From NCBI GenBank assembly GCA_021777365.1, contig JAJYDP010000010.1:1-20501 (forward strand): a stretch of DNA of 20,501 nt, given 5' to 3'. Position numbers and translations under genes: made by a program. Below the pieces are notes generated by a model that made no database searches, was not told where the DNA came from, and saw only the letters and a list, made by a program, of their open reading frames with translations. The DNA comes from Chloroflexota bacterium. Its GTDB lineage: Bacteria > Chloroflexota > Limnocylindria > Limnocylindrales > CSP1-4. Each line of letters begins with the position of its first letter. Position 1 is the first letter of the stretch. Positions 13,840 to 20,501 of this stretch are shown here, in pieces.

Positions 13840-15032
13840 ACGACGACGGACGCGAGTCGATCCCCGGCCAGGTCGACCCGATGCTCGACCTCGACCTGGC
13901 GGACGTCGACGAGGCGCCGGTGGGTCACGAGTCCCCCGCGCCCCTGGACGGCGACGAGCACGTGACGCCCCGTCACGGCGACGAGTCGTCCGCCGAGTCC
14001 GCGTCTGCCGCGGCAGAGCCCGCCGACTCCGCGACCGCCGAGTCCGCGTCTGCCGTGGCAGCGCCCGCCGACTCCGCGACCGCCGAGCCCTCCGTCCCTG
14101 GGCCCGGGGAGGGCGAGCCAGCCGTCGCCGGGCCCGGGAAGGGAGCCGGAGGCGGACCGGTGGCCCCTGTCGCGGTGGGCCCGGGGCGCACCGGGACGAG
14201 GGGGCGCGGCGGCGGACGGCGGGCAACCGGCACGGCCCGTGCGGACGAGGGACCCGCGGCGCCTCCGGAGCACCCCCGACCGGCCGGGAGCGCCGTCGCC
14301 GAGGCGCGCATCGCGCAGCTCCACCTCCGGGTCGGGATGCTGGGACTGGCGCGCGCGGAGCTCGAGACCCTCGCCGCGCGCGGCTCGCTGGACGTGCCGG
14401 CCCTCGCCGACCTGGCCGAGGTGCGGTGGCGGACCGGCGACCTGGTCGGTGCCGGCGAGGCAGCCGACGCGCACCTGCAGGCCGGCGGCGAGGAGCTGGT
14501 TGCCCTGTGCGTCGCGGCCGAGGCGGCCGCGACGGCGGGTCGTGCAGCCGATGCCCGCGAGCTCGCGGTCCGTGCCCTCTCGCGCGGGCGTGATCGCCTG
14601 GACGATGTCTTCGCCGGCCAGCCGAGGAGCGCGATCTGGCCCCCCGACGCGGCCCGCGAGGGGTTGTCCGCCCGGCCCGGTACCGGCGCGCCGGATGCCA
14701 TCGCACCCGCCGGCGCGCCGTCGGTGGGACCGGGCGCGGCGCCCTCTGCCGAGCTGGACGATGTGCAGTCACGGATCGCGCGGGGCGACGTGGAGGGAAC
14801 CGCGACCCGCCTGGCCCTGATCCTGCGCGACCGGCCCGTCCTGGCCCCCGCCGTGCTCGCGGTCGCGGACGAGGCGCTGCGCGTGGCGGGCCCGGGTCCC
14901 GAGGCCGCGGCGCTGCACGTGGCGCGTGGCGATGCATACCGCCTGATGGGCCGCGAGACGCTCGCGTCCGAGGCGTTCCGACAAGCCAGCAGGGCGCTTC
15001 GCGGCGCCCGAGCACCCAGGGAGACAACGTGA
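13836..15032 (+). CDS. acidic, repeat-containing protein with TPR-like C-terminal half (unknown function)
   Basis: 398 residues starting at GTG 13836, whose GTGA overlaps the peptidase stop; its own TGA overlaps the ndk start in the same way. This placement decides the start, since the frame is open far upstream. Residues 1-150 are low-complexity and acidic, then Pro/Gly/Arg-rich, and include a perfect-length duplication of 15 residues (about 54-83). Residues 153-255 and 308-390 are Ala/Leu-rich helical repeats resembling TPRs (RIAQLHLRVGMLGLARAELETLA; ALHVARGDAYRLMGRETLASEAF), separated by a Pro/Ala/Gly linker. There is no signal peptide or membrane span. It may be a scaffold for protein contacts, but its partner is unknown. 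Being translationally locked between a protease and ndk is the only functional clue. Confidence 0.82.
   Translation: MNDDGRESIPGQVDPMLDLDLADVDEAPVGHESPAPLDGDEHVTPRHGDESSAESASAAAEPADSATAESASAVAAPADSATAEPSVPGPGEGEPAVAGPGKGAGGGPVAPVAVGPGRTGTRGRGGGRRATGTARADEGPAAPPEHPRPAGSAVAEARIAQLHLRVGMLGLARAELETLAARGSLDVPALADLAEVRWRTGDLVGAGEAADAHLQAGGEELVALCVAAEAAATAGRAADARELAVRALSRGRDRLDDVFAGQPRSAIWPPDAAREGLSARPGTGAPDAIAPAGAPSVGPGAAPSAELDDVQSRIARGDVEGTATRLALILRDRPVLAPAVLAVADEALRVAGPGPEAAALHVARGDAYRLMGRETLASEAFRQASRALRGARAPRETT
13995..14084 (+). repeat. 45-bp tandem duplication inside the acidic/TPR-like gene
   Basis: Two adjacent 45-bp units, 13995-14039 and 14040-14084, differ at two bases. They encode ESASAAAEPADSATA and ESASAVAAPADSATA. 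The duplication is in frame and lies in the acidic, presumably disordered, N-terminal part of the protein. Confidence 0.9.
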
Positions 15033-15493
15033 TCGAACGCACCCTCGTCCTGGTCAAGCCCGACGGCGTCCAGCGGCTCCTCGTGGGTCGCATCCTCGCC
15101 CGGTACGAGGAACGTGGGCTCAAGCTGGTCGGGCTCAAGCTGGTGCAGGTGGACCGCGAGTTCGCGGAACGCCACTATGCCGTCCACCGTGGCAAGCCGT
15201 TCTTCGAGGGACTCGTGGCGTTCATCACCTCCGGGCCGCTCGTCGCGGTGGCTCTCGAGGGCCCCGACGCGGTCGCGATCGTCCGCACCATGAACGGCGC
15301 CACGCGCCCCGCCCAGGCCGACCCGGGGACCATCCGGGGCGATCTCGCGGTGGAGACGGCGCAGAACCTGGTGCACGCCTCCGACAGCCCCGAGACGGCG
15401 GAGGCCGAGCTGGCGCTCTGGTTCCGCCCGGAGGAGCTCGTCCGGTACGGGCGGGAGATCGACCGGTGGGTCCTCGCCCCCGAGGGGGCGTGA
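15029..15493 (+). CDS. ndk: nucleoside diphosphate kinase
   Basis: 154 residues, slightly over the bacterial norm of about 140 through a short C-terminal extension. It transfers the gamma-phosphate between nucleoside triphosphates and diphosphates through a phosphohistidine. Key elements are RTLVLVKPDGVQR with Lys10, RGLKLVGLKLVQ, HYAVHRGKPFFEGLVAFITSG, RTMNGATRPAQADPGTIRGDLA, and the catalytic His116 in QNLVHASDSPETAEAE. GTG 15029 overlaps the previous stop and has AGGGAG 5 nt upstream. It is the last gene of the peptidase-TPR-ndk chain. Its stop codon is only 3 bp from the stop of the convergent membrane-protein gene, leaving no space for a conventional terminator. Confidence 0.97.
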   Translation: MIERTLVLVKPDGVQRLLVGRILARYEERGLKLVGLKLVQVDREFAERHYAVHRGKPFFEGLVAFITSGPLVAVALEGPDAVAIVRTMNGATRPAQADPGTIRGDLAVETAQNLVHASDSPETAEAELALWFRPEELVRYGREIDRWVLAPEGA

Positions 15494-15496
15494 CCG

Positions 15497-17107
15497 TCAG
15501 TCCATCGAGCCCAGGGCCCCGCCCGAGCCGACGGACACAGCGACCGCGAGCAGCCCCGCGATCAGCGCCACGACCACGGTGATCGTGGGCCAGTTGGTCG
15601 CCAGCAGCTGGGCGCCACGGCCCGTGCCCAGGGCCTCGACGCCCGCGCGCACGCCCCTGGCACCGCGACCGCGCACCGGTTCCGCGCCCGCGGGCTGCCC
15701 GGCGCGCGTGACCGGTTCCGGGGCGCCCCCGGGTCGCCGGCGGGCTGCGCCGGCCAGGCCCAACCCGGCCGGCCACGCGATCGTGCGCTCGCCCACGACC
15801 TCCGATGGTGCGCGCAGCCCGACCCAGGCGAGCCGCAGGAAGGGGAGCAGGCCCAGCCACGCCGCACCGAGCATGAGCGTGCCGGCCGGCCCGCCCACCG
15901 CCTGCGGCAGGGAGGTTCGCAGCTCGAAGATGCCCCAGCCCGGCAGGCCGAACGTGGCCAGCGCCACGGCCAGCAGCCCGGCCGCGAGCAGCGGAGCGCG
16001 CCGCGCCCACCCGTCGAGTTCGTCGACCCGCGACGTGCCCCACGCGGCCCCCGCGGCCACCATCCAGGTCGCGAGGCCCGTCCTGGCCACCGCGTTGACG
16101 GGCAGCCAGTAGCTCGCCGTCGACCCGGCCGAGGGATCCGACGAGGCGAACGCGAGGAGGGCCAGCCCCGCGTCGGAGACGAGCGCGTAGGCGAGCACAT
16201 GCCGCAGGTCGTCGTGCAGCGCCGCCACGACCGCGCCACCCGCCAGCGTGAGGAACGCCACCACGGCGACGAGATCGCGGGCATCCGCCACGAGGGGCGC
16301 GCCCGTCGAGCCACCGTATGCCATCACGGGCGCCAGCACGCGCTGCTCCCATGCCACGGCGGCCATCGCGAACGCCGCGGGCAGCCACGCGGCGCGCGCG
16401 GCGGCCAGGGCCGTCGGGCCGGCCACGGTCCCGCGCGCCGTGATCGCGTGGAACGGGATCGCGCCCAGGAAGAGGGCGACGGATCCGGCCACCAGGAGCA
16501 ACGCGGCCGCCACCGCACCGGGGTCGGCGGCCACCGGCCCGGCGGGACCCAGGAGCCACGCCATGCCGACGATGGCGATCCCGCCGGCCACGGCCGCCGT
16601 GCGCAGGACGCGACTCGCGGTCCGGACCGCCGCGCTCTCCGTGCCGGCGTCGGCGGCGGGGACGACGGCAGGCGCCAGCAGCACGGCCGCGGCCACCACG
16701 ATCGCGACGCCGATCGGCGGCCCGGCCGTTCCCGCCGACTGCACCACCGCGGTCGCCGGCGGCGGTTCCATCAGGGCGCCGTTCAGCGCGGCCAGGGCGG
16801 CCGTCACCGCGGCGAGCGCCAGGACGAGCGAGGCAGGGACTGCCGGCGCATCGGCACGGACGGCCGAGGCCGCCACCAGCACGAGCAGGAGCGACGCCGC
16901 CGCGTCCGCGGTGATCGACGCTCCGTGCCCGCCGAGGGCGAAGGTGGCGCCACCGGCGACGACGGTCGTCAGCGGCGGCACCAGCAGCGCGATCGGGACG
17001 CAGGCCGCCAGCGCGACGCCCGCCACGATGCGCGCGGCAGTGCCCCGCAGCATGGCGGCGACCAGCCCGGCCACCAGCGCGATCGCGACGACGATCGCGG
17101 CGCTCAC
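15497..17107 (-). CDS. complex-I/antiporter-like membrane protein (NuoL/M/N, HyfB, MrpD superfamily), divergent
   Basis: 536 residues with roughly a dozen hydrophobic segments. The core resembles Proton_antipo_M proteins: IPFH at 217-220 followed by AGPTALAAARAAW, HDDLRHVLAYALVSDAGL at 298-315 (family HDxKRxLAYSSxSxxG), and DELDGWARRAPLLAAG at 362-377 with FGLPGWGIF. The charged residues that carry protons in true subunits look missing. The Lys five residues before Pro218 is Phe213, the His after GPT falls on Ala239, and the HDxK Lys is Arg302. Residues 452-498 are a charged, Gly/Arg/Pro-rich loop before the last helix. GTG 17107 overlaps the stop of the preceding gene. It may be a non-pumping paralogue or part of an unusual complex; no hydrogenase, NADH-dehydrogenase or Mrp genes are adjacent. 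Confidence 0.78.
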   Translation of the reverse strand: MSAAIVVAIALVAGLVAAMLRGTAARIVAGVALAACVPIALLVPPLTTVVAGGATFALGGHGASITADAAASLLLVLVAASAVRADAPAVPASLVLALAAVTAALAALNGALMEPPPATAVVQSAGTAGPPIGVAIVVAAAVLLAPAVVPAADAGTESAAVRTASRVLRTAAVAGGIAIVGMAWLLGPAGPVAADPGAVAAALLLVAGSVALFLGAIPFHAITARGTVAGPTALAAARAAWLPAAFAMAAVAWEQRVLAPVMAYGGSTGAPLVADARDLVAVVAFLTLAGGAVVAALHDDLRHVLAYALVSDAGLALLAFASSDPSAGSTASYWLPVNAVARTGLATWMVAAGAAWGTSRVDELDGWARRAPLLAAGLLAVALATFGLPGWGIFELRTSLPQAVGGPAGTLMLGAAWLGLLPFLRLAWVGLRAPSEVVGERTIAWPAGLGLAGAARRRPGGAPEPVTRAGQPAGAEPVRGRGARGVRAGVEALGTGRGAQLLATNWPTITVVVALIAGLLAVAVSVGSGGALGSMD

Positions 17108-17937
17108 CGCTGCTCCGCCGGGGCGAGATCGCTGCCGGGGTCCGCCGGGTCCTGCCGTGGATCTCCGTCCCGCCGCGCTCCGGGTTCCTGCCTCGGGCGG
17201 GGCTTCCGCCGGGGGACCGCGTCGCGGGTCCGACCGGTCTCGCGGGGCGAGTCTTCGTCAGGGTGCGGATCGGCCCGCCCTTCCGGGTCGGCGTCCCGCG
17301 GCGCGTCGCTCCCACCGGGGCCCGGCGTCCGGGGGTCGGGCCACGCGGCGGGCCCGCCGGACGCCCGCGCGCGCGTGTCCATGACGATGATCTCGCGCGA
17401 GCCCTCGGCCGCGGCGGCCACCGCCAGTCCGAGGGCCACGATCTCGAGCTGGCTCGGAGTGCCCGCCAGGGCGGCCGCGACGAGCCCGGCGGAATCGAGG
17501 ACCAGGACCGCCCCGATCGCGGTCCTGAGCGCGTCCCGGCTGAACGCGATCAGCGGGACCGCGGCGATCGCGACCGCGACGCCCGCGGCCATCGCGCTGG
17601 ACGGACCGCGCCCGGGGCCGACAACGATCGCCACCGCCCAGCCGAGCACGAGGCCGAGGGCGACGAACGCCCCCTCGGGCCAGCCCCCGAGCGGCAGCGG
17701 CGGCAGCAGGTCCGGCGTGCCGCGCACCGCGAGGAGGAGCAGGAAGGCGGCGAGGAGCGCGGTCACCATCCAGAAGGCCAGCGGGAGCACGGGCGGGAGC
17801 GAGGGGAGCGCCAGCGGGGACAGCACGAGCACGGCGCCCATCCCGAGCACGGCCATGCGGACCGAACGCGCCTGCAGCAGCGCGGCGGCTGCCGCTGCCG
17901 TGGTCAGCGCGCCGGCCGCGGCCAGGGCGGGCTCCAC
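17104..17937 (-). CDS. NuoK/HyfE-like membrane protein with charged C-terminal tail
   Basis: 277 residues. Residues 1-187 hold about six to seven hydrophobic helices. The segment FSRDALRTAIGAVLVLDSAGLVAAAL (132-157) resembles the NuoK/HyfE signature RxNLIxxLIGLExMLNAxxL, but the membrane Glu falls on Val144 and the Asn region is Asp148-Ser149. Residues 190-277 are an unusual hydrophilic tail of Asp, Arg, Pro and Gly, predicted disordered. GTG 17937 is supported by GGGAGG 5 nt upstream, which overlies the end of lepB's 13-nt spacer, and its stop overlaps the next gene (GTGA). Assignment to the NuoK/HyfE family rests on hydropathy, this motif and the neighbouring NuoN-like gene, so it is tentative. 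A generic membrane protein is the alternative. Confidence 0.68.
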   Translation of the reverse strand: MEPALAAAGALTTAAAAAALLQARSVRMAVLGMGAVLVLSPLALPSLPPVLPLAFWMVTALLAAFLLLLAVRGTPDLLPPLPLGGWPEGAFVALGLVLGWAVAIVVGPGRGPSSAMAAGVAVAIAAVPLIAFSRDALRTAIGAVLVLDSAGLVAAALAGTPSQLEIVALGLAVAAAAEGSREIIVMDTRARASGGPAAWPDPRTPGPGGSDAPRDADPEGRADPHPDEDSPRETGRTRDAVPRRKPRPRQEPGARRDGDPRQDPADPGSDLAPAEQR

Positions 17938-17950
17938 GCCGGCCTCCCGG

Positions 17951-18568
17951 TCAGGCCGCGCGCGCGAAGTCGGCCGCGCCCGAGGGGGGCACCGATGGCA
18001 GCACGATCGGGCTCAGGTCCGGGTAGGTGGGCGTGGCGATCACCTCGAAGGTGTTGAGCGGCCAGTACCGCAGCCACGCGCGGCCGATCACGTTGGCGAT
18101 CGGGACCGGGCCGAACACGCGCGAATCGCTCGAGTTCTCCCGGTGGTCGCCCATCACGAAGAGCGATCCGGCCGGCACCACCCAGTGACTCTGGCCGTTC
18201 AGCGGCTCGGTCACCTGGCCGGGGTAGACGTACGGCTCGCTGATCTCCTGGCCGTTGATGAAGACGTGGCCGTTCCGGAGATCCACCACGTCGCCCGGCA
18301 GCCCGATGACCCGCTTGATGTACGGGGTGGAGCCGGGCTCCTGGCCGGGGGGCGTGAAGACCACGATGTCGCCCCGCTTGTACGTGTCGAAGCGCGGCGT
18401 GAGCTTGTCCACGAGGACGTACTGGTTGGGCAGGAGCGTGTTCTCCATGCTCTGCTGCTCGACCTGGTACGGCTGCGCGACGAAGTTCTGGATGACCAGG
18501 AAGATGATGAGGGTAAGGACGAGGGTCTCGACCGCCTCGAGGAGGCAGCCGCGCGCGCGCTGAGTCAC
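17951..18568 (-). CDS. lepB: signal peptidase I
   Basis: 205 residues from GTG 18568; the frame stays open further upstream, but that part would cross the putative promoter and the divergent gene. It cleaves Sec/Tat signal peptides at the outer face of the membrane. A single N-terminal membrane anchor spans about residues 12-30. Box B has the nucleophile Ser40 in QQSMENTLL, box D has the general base Lys85 in YIKRVIGLPGD, and box E is MGDHRENSSDSR at 139-150. The HVFINGQEISEPYV segment is also typical. No Shine-Dalgarno is visible; a TATACT box lies 31 nt upstream. It leads a three-gene operon with two complex-I-like membrane proteins, an uncommon partnership. The C-terminal 20 residues are a variable Pro/Ala tail. 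Confidence 0.96.
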   Translation of the reverse strand: MTQRARGCLLEAVETLVLTLIIFLVIQNFVAQPYQVEQQSMENTLLPNQYVLVDKLTPRFDTYKRGDIVVFTPPGQEPGSTPYIKRVIGLPGDVVDLRNGHVFINGQEISEPYVYPGQVTEPLNGQSHWVVPAGSLFVMGDHRENSSDSRVFGPVPIANVIGRAWLRYWPLNTFEVIATPTYPDLSPIVLPSVPPSGAADFARAA

Positions 18569-18599
18569 GCGGGACGGTCGGCTCGGATCACAAGCGGGG

Positions 18600-18605
18600 A
18601 GTATA
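18600..18605 (-). promoter_or_regulatory. putative -10 box (TATACT) of lepB
   Basis: TATACT on the minus strand is the closest match to a consensus -10 in the window. It predicts a leader of about 24 nt before GTG 18568. It lies in the 88-bp region between divergent lepB and the Ig-like/propeller gene. Confidence 0.5.
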
Positions 18606-18642
18606 GGGCCAAGCGACCGCGGGGCGGGCAATGGGGGAGTGG

Positions 18643-18648
18643 TAACGT
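18643..18648 (+). promoter_or_regulatory. weak candidate -10 box (TAACGT) of the Ig-like/propeller gene
   Basis: TAACGT lies 8 nt before GTG 18657 with no Shine-Dalgarno between them, mirroring the leaderless layout seen elsewhere. The hexamer is a poorer match (G at position 5), so this is tentative. Confidence 0.3.
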
Positions 18649-18656
18649 CAGCGACC

Positions 18657-20501
18657 GTGTCACGTCGTACCGTCGAGCTCGTCGGGCGCATCGTCGCGGT
18701 CGTCGCGCTGCTGCTGATCCTGGCGAACGCCACCCTGGTGGACCGCGTCCCCCCGGCAGTCCAGGGGATCTCGCTCAGCCGCACCGGCGGCGACGCGCAC
18801 GTGGGTCTGACGCACGCCACCGTGGACGTGCAGTTCACCAAGGCGGTCGACCAGGCGTCCGCGCAGCTCCACTTCCGCATCGTCCCGAACGTCGCCGGGA
18901 CGTTCTCGTGGGACGGGGGGCGCACCATGATCTTCACCCCGGCCCAGAAGCTGCCGGTCGCGACGCAGTTCGTGGTCACCGTCTCGCCCGGGTATCACGA
19001 CGTGGACGGCAACGTTGCCACCCAGGGCCCCACCAGCTTCACCTTCCAGACGGTCAGCCTGCCCATGCTGGTGTCCAGCAGCCCGGCCGCCGGCGCCACC
19101 GACGTCCCGGTCGGCGCGACCATCACGCTGACCTTCGATCGCCTGATGGACGTCGGCGCCACGCAGGCCGCCATCGGGATCGTGCCGACCGTCCCGTTCC
19201 GGGCCGCGTGGAGCGGGTCGAGCGTGACGCTCACGCCGCTCTCCCCGCTCTCGTTCGGTACCACGTACGCGGTCACCGTCTCCGACCAGGCGGCCGACAC
19301 GGACGGCAACTCCCCCGCTGCCCCGATCGTGGTCCAGTTCTCCACCGTCAGCGCCGGGCTGGGGCTGGTCAGGGTGGTCCCTGCCGACGGTTCCGCCGGA
19401 GCGCCGGTCTACGGCGCCATCGCCATGCTCTTCGACGGTCCCGTGGATCCCACCAGCGTGGACGGACTCGTCCAGATCACGCCCCCGACACCGGGCCAGC
19501 TCCGGGTGGAGGCGCTGCCGGACGACGTCCCCGGTGCCACCCCGGTCCCGAGCGTCCTGGTCTTCCAGCCGTCGCAGCCGCTGGCGCCCCACACCACGTA
19601 CACCGTGGAGCTCGCCGACGGCGTCCGGCGTGCCGACGACCCGCGCGAGGTCGCGGCCGGGCGCACCTGGTCGTTCACCACCGGCGCACCGACCGACACG
19701 CTGCAGAACCAGGTCGTCTTCCTCTCGGCGCGTTCCGGGGTGCAGAACCTGTGGGCCATGAACCCCGACGGCACCAACCCGCGGCAGCTGACGGACGAGC
19801 TGGTCCCGGTCACCGCGTACGACGTCACGGCCGACGGGCGACGGGTCGTGTACGCGGCCGGCGGGGTGGTGTCCACCTTCCGCATGGGTGACGCGACCCC
19901 GACCGTGCTCACGCCGGCCGGCGCGTTCGACTACGCCCCCCGGCTGGTCCCCGACGGCTCCGCGGTCCTGGTCGGGCGGCGCGACCGGGCGACCGGCGGG
20001 GACGAGGGGGTCTGGCTGCTGCCGATCGACTCGAGCGCGCAGCCGCGGCAGATCCTGGCGACCGGCGCCCCGCCGACGGGCTCCGCGGCGAGTGGCACCG
20101 GGAACGGGGACTCGCTGACGCCCGGGCCCTGGACGTCGGTCGACGCAGTGTCGACGGACGGCAGCACGGCGCTGGTGCGCACCGGTGGGGGCTCGATCGT
20201 GGAGGTCGACCTGGCGACGGGTGCGGCCTCGGCGACCGGGCTGCACGACCCGGTGGGGCCCATCCAGTGGTCCGATCGCGAGCAGGGCTTCGTGGTGGAG
20301 GCCCAGGATGGGCTGCACACCACGCCCGCCGCATGGGTCGTGCCGATCGGGGCGCCGCCCAGGCAGCTCTCCGGGGGAGGGGCATGGCTCGCCGCCTCCT
20401 CGCAGGGCGCGCTGCTCTGGCTCTCGGGGACGGACCCCCAGCACGTGACGGTCCAGTCGGGCTCGGGCGCTCCGCTCGCGCTCACGACGTCGGCGATCCT
20501 C
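18657..20501 (+). CDS. membrane-anchored/secreted protein with three Ig-like (Big_5) domains and a TolB-like beta-propeller, 3' truncated by window
   Basis: Open without a stop for 615 codons from GTG 18657 to the last base, so the C-terminus is outside the window. Residues 8-25 are a single hydrophobic anchor or uncleaved signal (VGRIVAVVALLLILANA). Three Big_5-type Ig-like domains follow at about 36-134, 138-232 and 238-343. Each begins with a P(A)(A/D)G-like turn and (V)xF(D)xxxD strand pattern and ends in FTFQTV, VQFSTV or WSFTT. From about 350 a beta-propeller begins with VVFLSARSGVQNLWAMNPDGTNPRQLT, a classic TolB/WD40-like repeat, with later blades at 396-420, 427-470 and 496-530. Such proteins sit on the outer face of the membrane and bind proteins or polymers. 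The ligand is unknown. It is divergent from lepB. Composition and codon use match its neighbours. Confidence 0.85.
   Translation, partial: MSRRTVELVGRIVAVVALLLILANATLVDRVPPAVQGISLSRTGGDAHVGLTHATVDVQFTKAVDQASAQLHFRIVPNVAGTFSWDGGRTMIFTPAQKLPVATQFVVTVSPGYHDVDGNVATQGPTSFTFQTVSLPMLVSSSPAAGATDVPVGATITLTFDRLMDVGATQAAIGIVPTVPFRAAWSGSSVTLTPLSPLSFGTTYAVTVSDQAADTDGNSPAAPIVVQFSTVSAGLGLVRVVPADGSAGAPVYGAIAMLFDGPVDPTSVDGLVQITPPTPGQLRVEALPDDVPGATPVPSVLVFQPSQPLAPHTTYTVELADGVRRADDPREVAAGRTWSFTTGAPTDTLQNQVVFLSARSGVQNLWAMNPDGTNPRQLTDELVPVTAYDVTADGRRVVYAAGGVVSTFRMGDATPTVLTPAGAFDYAPRLVPDGSAVLVGRRDRATGGDEGVWLLPIDSSAQPRQILATGAPPTGSAASGTGNGDSLTPGPWTSVDAVSTDGSTALVRTGGGSIVEVDLATGAASATGLHDPVGPIQWSDREQGFVVEAQDGLHTTPAAWVVPIGAPPRQLSGGGAWLAASSQGALLWLSGTDPQHVTVQSGSGAPLALTTSAIL

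Noticed and set aside
16199..19891. Open plus-strand frame of 1230 codons
   Set aside because: It runs antisense to the NuoN-like, NuoK-like and lepB genes and out of frame through the Ig-like gene. Its composition is Arg/Gly/Asp/Gln-rich with no recognisable motif, as expected for a shadow frame in DNA with few stop codons.
18660..20444. Open minus-strand frame of 594 codons
   Set aside because: Antisense to the convincing Ig-like/propeller protein. The translation is low-complexity Arg/Gly/Asp/His-rich without domains.
1..20501. tRNA/rRNA genes, insertion sequences, phage or defence genes
   Set aside because: I looked for cloverleaf-like GTTCGAATCC motifs, transposase or integrase motifs and inverted terminal repeats and saw none I could support; the composition is uniform across the window.

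Overview
The window is about 20.5 kb of very GC-rich (clearly above 70% by eye), densely packed bacterial chromosome made of housekeeping and metabolic genes. I see no insertion sequence, phage gene, CRISPR array, tRNA or rRNA. GTG starts, ATGA/GTGA overlaps and several apparently leaderless promoters fit a high-GC Chloroflexota lineage (Limnocylindria/Ellin6529-like). The APAMDAGMY motif in CoaBC is one I associate with that phylum, but this is recollection, and a high-GC actinobacterium cannot be excluded from sequence alone.

Layout. 3-2956 (+): acyl-CoA metabolism, with the C-terminal part of a 3-hydroxyacyl-CoA dehydrogenase, an acyl-CoA dehydrogenase and a thiolase; together they can carry out beta-oxidation or the reverse C4 pathway. 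3092-3943 (+): a DegV/FakB-like lipid-binding protein. 4172-5434 (+): a Glu/Leu/Phe/Val-type glutamate dehydrogenase, followed by two perfect hairpins. 5646-7549 (+): an unknown 203-aa protein and a P-loop (BioD-like) plus DRTGG protein that resembles the regulatory N-terminus of phosphotransacetylase without its catalytic domain. 7588-7740: an 18/36-bp minisatellite between convergent genes. 7743-11785 (-): a compact coaX-coaBC-panB-panC operon for pantothenate and CoA synthesis. This is thematically linked to the acyl-CoA genes, though nothing shows co-regulation.

11879-15493 (+): an unknown 159-aa protein divergent from coaX, then an M16 zinc peptidase, a repeat-containing acidic/TPR-like protein and nucleoside diphosphate kinase, the last three chained by GTGA overlaps. 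15497-18568 (-): lepB (signal peptidase I) followed by two membrane proteins that look like divergent NuoK/HyfE and NuoL/M/N subunits but appear to lack the usual ion-path charged residues. 18657 to the window end (+): a membrane-anchored protein with three Ig-like (Big_5) domains and a TolB-like propeller. It is open to the last base and has no stop in the window.

The two most interesting signals are a recurring TANNAT box placed 6-9 nt before start codons that lack a Shine-Dalgarno sequence, and the lepB-linked pair of complex-I-like membrane proteins. The rest is mostly ordinary metabolism, and I do not see a clear defence, mobile or secondary-metabolite system.
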